A stretch of DNA of 7,800 nt, from contig DCUM01000132.1 in NCBI GenBank assembly GCA_002327255.1, positions 7,805 to 15,604 of the forward strand, in the 5' to 3' direction. Every line of letters begins with the position of its first letter. Position 1 is the first letter of the stretch. Below, in pieces: positions 7,001 to 7,800 of this stretch. The position numbers and the translations under genes are program-made. This stretch comes from a bacterium UBA2214 (GTDB lineage: Bacteria > Zhuqueibacterota > Zhuqueibacteria > Residuimicrobiales > Residuimicrobiaceae). The notes below the pieces were generated by a model that saw only the letters and a program-made list of their open reading frames with translations, was not told the DNA's origin and made no database searches.

Positions 7001-7800
7001 TGCTGCTGCAGGGCGCGAATCGCGGCGGTATTTTGCACCGCACCGCCCGCGTTCAAACCCAGCAGCGCCAGTTCGGTATAGGCGGCCGTTTTGCGTTCAC
7101 TGCCGTTGGTTTGCAGATTCACCTGAAAGTATTTCCGCGCCTGTTCCGGATAGCCCAGGAGCATGTAGCCCACGCCCATCTCGTAAATCGCCTCGGCAAC
7201 CTGGCGGGTGCTGTCGGGATAAAAATCGGCCACGCGATGAAAGGCCAGTATGCGCTCCCAGATTTCCCGGAGTTCGTATGGATCGGGCTCGACTTCGTGA
7301 AACCCGATATAAAGCGGTCCGAGACTCCAGCGCGTGGCGCGCTCGAGGGCGGGGAAGGACAATTCGCCCCATTCGTATTGCTGTGTGGCCGAAGGCATGC
7401 GGGGCACCGGGCCGGTTTCCGGGATGGACCAGATATCGAGATTGCCGCCGCGATCGGAGGTGAAATAGACGCGGTTGTCGCTGCCATACCAGGGTTGCAT
7501 GATATTTTCGCTGCTGCTGGTCAACGGCATGGCCTGGCGCACCAGGCGCAGATCAAAGCTCTCGGCGATCAGGGGTTGCAGCGGGGTTTCCCTGGATTCG
7601 GAAGCCTCCGCTGCGTCCGCCGCTGTGATGGACCAGAGAGCGGCCTGATCCGCAGGTGTCACGAGTCCATCGTGATTGGTGTCGAACTCGAAACGCAGAA
7701 AGACCAGTCTCTTCGCATCGGAGGACCAGGTGGGAAACCCATCCACAGCGGGACCGTGGGTCAGGCGCCGCATCGGCGGTTCCCGGGGATCGAACCCGTG
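31..7800 (-). CDS. Giant TPR-CHAT protein with propeller end, pseudo-CHAT and active CHAT (5' partial)
   Basis: A single uninterrupted frame runs from the right window edge to TAG at 31-33. Domains in order: end of a TolB/PD40-like beta-propeller (residues 1-126), TPR/helical region (about 175-1190), linker helix and charged helices (1193-1285), degenerate CHAT domain (about 1290-1615), twelve-repeat TPR array (1633-2110), second linker and helices (2137-2225), and intact CHAT protease (about 2230-2580) with His2446 and Cys2491. CHAT is a clan CD caspase-like cysteine peptidase fold, commonly coupled to TPRs that bind partners. The ATG at 7773 is probably not the true start: nine further in-frame codons (HGFDPREPP) precede it without a stop, no good Shine-Dalgarno is visible, and propeller sequence is already under way. 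The signal peptide or membrane anchor, if any, is therefore unseen. No frameshift is seen. Substrate and pathway are unknown, and no operon partner is visible. The family call is firm; the biological role is not. Confidence 0.95.
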   Translation of the reverse strand, partial: HGFDPREPPMRRLTHGPAVDGFPTWSSDAKRLVFLRFEFDTNHDGLVTPADQAALWSITAADAAEASESRETPLQPLIAESFDLRLVRQAMPLTSSSENIMQPWYGSDNRVYFTSDRGGNLDIWSIPETGPVPRMPSATQQYEWGELSFPALERATRWSLGPLYIGFHEVEPDPYELREIWERILAFHRVADFYPDSTRQVAEAIYEMGVGYMLLGYPEQARKYFQVNLQTNGSERKTAAYTELALLGLNAGGAVQNTAAIRALQQQVDAVLLRYADQPEPSAAGRLAIGDLFLAEGDHTRAFQEYSRVQKEYPDERDACAASQLKIGDVFSRFAAQEEVVQAYLRVVDVYPDQRRWMLPARDRILELLTRGLRGTNAFIARYREIVGQYDRFPALAAEAQFRIGNILLRDGDFRAAAREFEMSQTLFPDLVDEVFAAQMGEAEAYLKLGDSNQAFARLNHLTRLHQEKRPDLAELAEDRMIGALLNLADQLRASGDLELAAMRYRTAWERDLRDLHAHRGYLECMYYQKKIDTAIIEYQQLNILHPRDNILTYALGLAYSYKGTEKAELYGNPDGLDPHYLVSKSGGTIARALSYDYTLVPGYLTIAFNAEMMETYEARQRAKPVPFVKKSWRAVTAPIVDLYRRFTLYEERKPVRYYERAIHELNKAIVLNDERVDPRLEASLALNLANNYYNLGEFGYVKAYEYYQIKLAYDPRFVDKPREALIYERLGHCALVTEDLHKGPGFLQHAIALYQAMDNEPRVLLNTKRLALLYEIGGRHEQAIESYLAAAEMEKRTGASTNLMRSYRSIAYNYLKIDEPADAIDYARRALTLIDEGRVKEEKGEANRLKVGFLGLYFPVPFLDFSGMGAKSLIGFTTDDERALLFSIFGESHQRNKSYDSAIPFYEKKLALYEKRKDYLAMATFHNNIGYLHYLKGDYVNAWEGFVRSLRLCEKYRLIDGSILNTLSMGRIVSGLHLQQQQGRNAALALKPDLQVYLDFAGVKINSTLKLIEETQVYYHRERMQLLLQLAELTVIEAVRSPELKAMPPLQATLARLDKISYARLYLDEVLDASRRYRLPEIETATNLAMGEIYRSVGEIQEAWKYYTRSRRLALRQGDYEMWWRSDLGLGDVIAAMDNGLKRQLSIQKDPLEYYLEAIEVLESWPEPFRGAMAPDMRLVQQRPYLRAIARLAEMGDSRGALEFAERMRAKNFLDLAGSEEIVLRKERHKVYFGNARFVQKKINELNSHLLRARNQSDSDANQVKRWRQERDAYAAEYEEILGKVRLEVPELEGMVRVQPVALRELQKHLRHGEAGILYQTLPERTLAWSITRDAITMTSLALTETEGLQQLQVWRRDGVIDDVAFDLDGETLWKTLLRPLETLPAAINRVVIIPDGRMIFLPWNGALQKIGRAECAATVSSSLTAYYYARQKRRLPGDKVYLAGENIQAPLLAAQYAITHPVAGTRENSFWDQANALALADLIHVRGDMSWNRIDPLQSDCVFPVGASGSARFAARMLFANSLAAGLFTLSFTQPLLSIDSAEPLLGWERGLIYSGVPTFLLPLWSAPVAQDSLFYAVFYRHLREQPPAVALARAQQELRQGGAPFSQWGRFQMFGFAGMTEAEEQQYAVEGFEAKVRRGHGAFELGEWQDAITLYEEALQMALRQDDAESVARLQMRVLQAAVQGGMWQKAIEVQEKNLAAAQQAHDVAEIADSYNNLAYFYSEDRQYDQGVAFKQKYAELAQRYGLAEEEARALRETGLIYETGAQYENALRMFERAQHLFTQLDNRVGIARCLRDIGRIRFLHQDNYAAALLVQSEAVALFRKEGAPQDLIDALHNLGLIHEKMGNYQSALTCQREALQRSESLQDEKLLGLSYQYLANVAWKMADFQEALQQQNRALAYFERLHDEKLLQVAFATRGLIALSLGQTDQALTFEQKALDLAVQRHDLMDQATIHKNLGLVFRATARREQALLHFQQAAHIDSLIGSQRGLSYDYRNLALLYGEDGQRDIALALVRKGLNISRDIKDRRNEVQSHLVLGILLRQAGKADSARAALQRAADMAAESYMPDISWRALQELAVAEEASGDKNRAIQVWFAALEVIETMRARIRVEEYAAGFIDDKLQVYDRLIRILVETGRAAEALEVAERARSRSFLDMLGQRQIPQAMPQDARLIAAGDSLQDILNQRQSELFYIQSQNDPLQNQRRRLLSEEIAAIRNAYSEHLIRLKENHPTLATLTQVIPVRAAQMQAMVPARCALLFFHQHPDFLFAWLVTKEAITVQKVPLTAAQLETEIEALRLALQRQLSTGDTAKRLHAALLQPFAQTLSGIEHLILLPHGMLHYLPFALLQDQQGDYLGVTRTLSFAPSASVLGYCLERGDTFTGQSPRTMGFLAFGNPDLDDEKLDLPFATREVNSLKRYYPHVQTWSGARATETQLRALQPHPPLMLFSCHGLYDEANPLLSALLLKGGGGNDGRLEAFEIFALELDAYMVALSACETGIGKIRSGDEVVGLARSFIYAGASSLMASLWKVDDLATAVLVKRFYRYLAEGDSRAEALRKAQRVVRDEINPYPAFWAAFQISGDFR
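1099..1365 (-). other. Domain: linker helix B and helical stretch before the active CHAT
   Basis: Residues 2137-2154 (ALEVAERARSRSFLDMLG) repeat the linker seen before the first CHAT domain. A Gln- and Arg-rich helical stretch follows to about residue 2225 (DILNQRQSELFYIQSQND, then the QRRRLLSEEIAAIRNAYSEH region), possibly coiled coil. In TPR-CHAT proteins this segment joins the TPR superhelix to the protease and is a plausible route for passing a binding signal to the active site. That coupling is inference. Confidence 0.75.
1429..2877 (-). repeat. Twelve-unit TPR array with a 40-residue (120-bp) register
   Basis: The TPR position-8 residue occurs at Gly1633, Leu1673, Ala1713, Gly1753, Gly1793, Gly1834, Ala1874, Gly1914, Gly1954, Ala1994, Gly2034 and Ala2074. 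Steps are 40 residues except for a single 41. Typical units are YNNLAYFY, HNLGLIHEKMGNYQSAL and KNLGLVF, each followed by a helix with Ala-Leu or Ala-Ile. The 40-residue spacing, rather than 34, is that of kinesin-light-chain-like TPRs, in which the second helix or loop is longer. The units have diverged in sequence, so this is a protein-level repeat and not a recent DNA tandem repeat. It links the dead and the active CHAT domains and probably forms a continuous superhelix. Confidence 0.9.
2929..3906 (-). other. Domain: degenerate CHAT (predicted pseudo-protease)
   Basis: Residues about 1290-1615 follow the CHAT pattern throughout: AGILYQTLPERTLAWSIT (1307-1324), then VVIIPDGRMIFLPWNGAL (1383-1400), ADLIHVRGD (1473-1481), DPLQSDCVF (1488-1496), FTLSFTQPL (1521-1529), GLIYSGVPTFLLPLW (1544-1558) and a final ARAQQELRQGG/WGRFQMFGFAG segment. 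Aligned without gaps to the C-terminal CHAT, catalytic His2446 corresponds to Asp1481 and Cys2491 to Thr1526; both pairs are 45 residues apart. A one-residue shift would place Phe1525 at the Cys position, still not Cys. Loss of both catalytic residues predicts a folded but inactive domain, perhaps used for binding or regulation. This role is inference. Confidence 0.85.
3919..4197 (-). other. Domain: linker helix A and charged helical stretch
   Basis: Residues 1193-1210 (ALEFAERMRAKNFLDLAG) carry the 'ALE.AER.R...FLD' helix that commonly precedes CHAT domains. It is followed by a charged, Gln/Asn/Arg-rich helical stretch to about residue 1285, possibly coiled coil (for example VQKKINELNSHLLRARNQ). 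The same order recurs before the second CHAT domain at residues 2137-2225, so this helix is part of a repeated TPR-linker-CHAT module rather than an isolated feature. Confidence 0.7.
4204..7251 (-). other. Domain: first TPR/helical region (module A)
   Basis: Helix-pair repeats with the TPR signature (small residue at position 8, Ala near position 20, Pro at the end) are seen at residues 192-224, 274-307, 313-345, 389-421, 426-457, 507-540, 674-707, 716-750, 755-790, 795-836, 876-910, 912-950 and 1076-1111. The first group ends in motifs such as KEYPDE, DVYPDQ and TLFPDL, the style of BamD/YbgF-type TPRs that often occur in the envelope. Spacing is irregular, in contrast to the second array. 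Two stretches that do not look like TPRs break it, at about 541-640 and 837-875. The region probably forms a superhelical protein-binding scaffold; its ligand cannot be read from sequence. Confidence 0.85.
7396..7800 (-). other. Domain: C-terminal part of a TolB/PD40-like beta-propeller
   Basis: Two blade-like units are visible. The first reads RRLTHG, then DGFPTWSSDAKRLVFLRF (residues 2-28), the classic PD40 pattern in which a 'LT.g...d..PtWSpDGkrivF' strand set repeats. The second contains MQPWYGSDNRVYFTSDRGG (92-110) followed by NLDIWSI (111-117). Such propellers occur in TolB, in DPP-IV-like peptidases and in many large envelope proteins, where they bind proteins or peptides. A complete propeller needs about six or seven blades, so most of it must lie upstream of this window. 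The residues before the first ATG fit a loop leading into the RRLTHG strand, which supports continuous coding. An envelope or periplasmic location would fit the family but cannot be shown without the N-terminus. Confidence 0.75.
7648..7683 (-). other. Motif: EF-hand/dockerin-like calcium loop inside the propeller
   Basis: Residues 31-42 read DTNHDGLVTPAD. Asp31, Asn33, Asp35, Thr39 and Asp42 fall at calcium-loop positions 1, 3, 5, 9 and 12, with Gly36 at position 6. This matches the DxNxDG loop of EF-hands and dockerins, although position 12 is Asp rather than the usual Glu, as in dockerins. It interrupts the first visible blade, between FLRFEF and ALWSI, so it is probably a metal-stabilised inter-strand loop rather than a free EF-hand. 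Calcium binding is inferred from the pattern only. Confidence 0.6.

Noticed and set aside
7783..7799. tRNA T-arm-like sequence on the minus strand (ACGGG TTCGATC CCCGG)
   Set aside because: The loop matches the T-loop consensus, but the outer stem pair is A-G, no CCA follows, and the rest of any tRNA would be off the window. The bases read well as propeller coding sequence, so coincidence is favoured.

Overview
The window is essentially one giant bacterial gene on the minus strand. It is open from the right edge (7800) to a TAG stop at 31-33 and encodes at least 2580 residues. It belongs to the TPR-CHAT class: long tetratricopeptide arrays ending in a caspase-like CHAT cysteine protease domain. 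The DNA is visibly GC-rich. No neighbouring gene is visible, so taxonomy is only a guess. The mix of a TolB/PD40-type propeller, a Ca-loop insert and CHAT modules recalls large proteins of FCB-group or candidate-phylum bacteria (Calditrichota/KSB1-like), but nothing here proves it. Residue numbers below count the first in-window ATG (7773-7771) as 1.

Layout in the direction of translation (right to left): the end of a beta-propeller (7800 to about 7396) with an EF-hand-like calcium loop; a long, irregular TPR/helical region (about 7251-4204) with two non-TPR inserts; a linker helix and a charged helical stretch; a first CHAT-fold domain with both catalytic residues replaced (about 3906-2929); a very regular array of twelve TPRs on a 40-residue register (about 2877-1429); a second copy of the linker helix and helical stretch; and an intact C-terminal CHAT protease with His2446 and Cys2491 (about 1086-31). 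Only 30 bases of 3' flank remain, with no recognisable feature.

The protein therefore looks like two TPR-linker-CHAT modules in tandem, the first a pseudo-protease and the second probably active, behind a propeller whose start lies outside the window. The likely logic is inference: the TPRs and pseudo-CHAT sense or scaffold partners, and the C-terminal CHAT cleaves a protein substrate that may be encoded nearby but out of view. No RNA gene, CRISPR array, mobile element, promoter or terminator could be supported. The long open frames on the plus strand are antisense shadows of the gene's codon bias.
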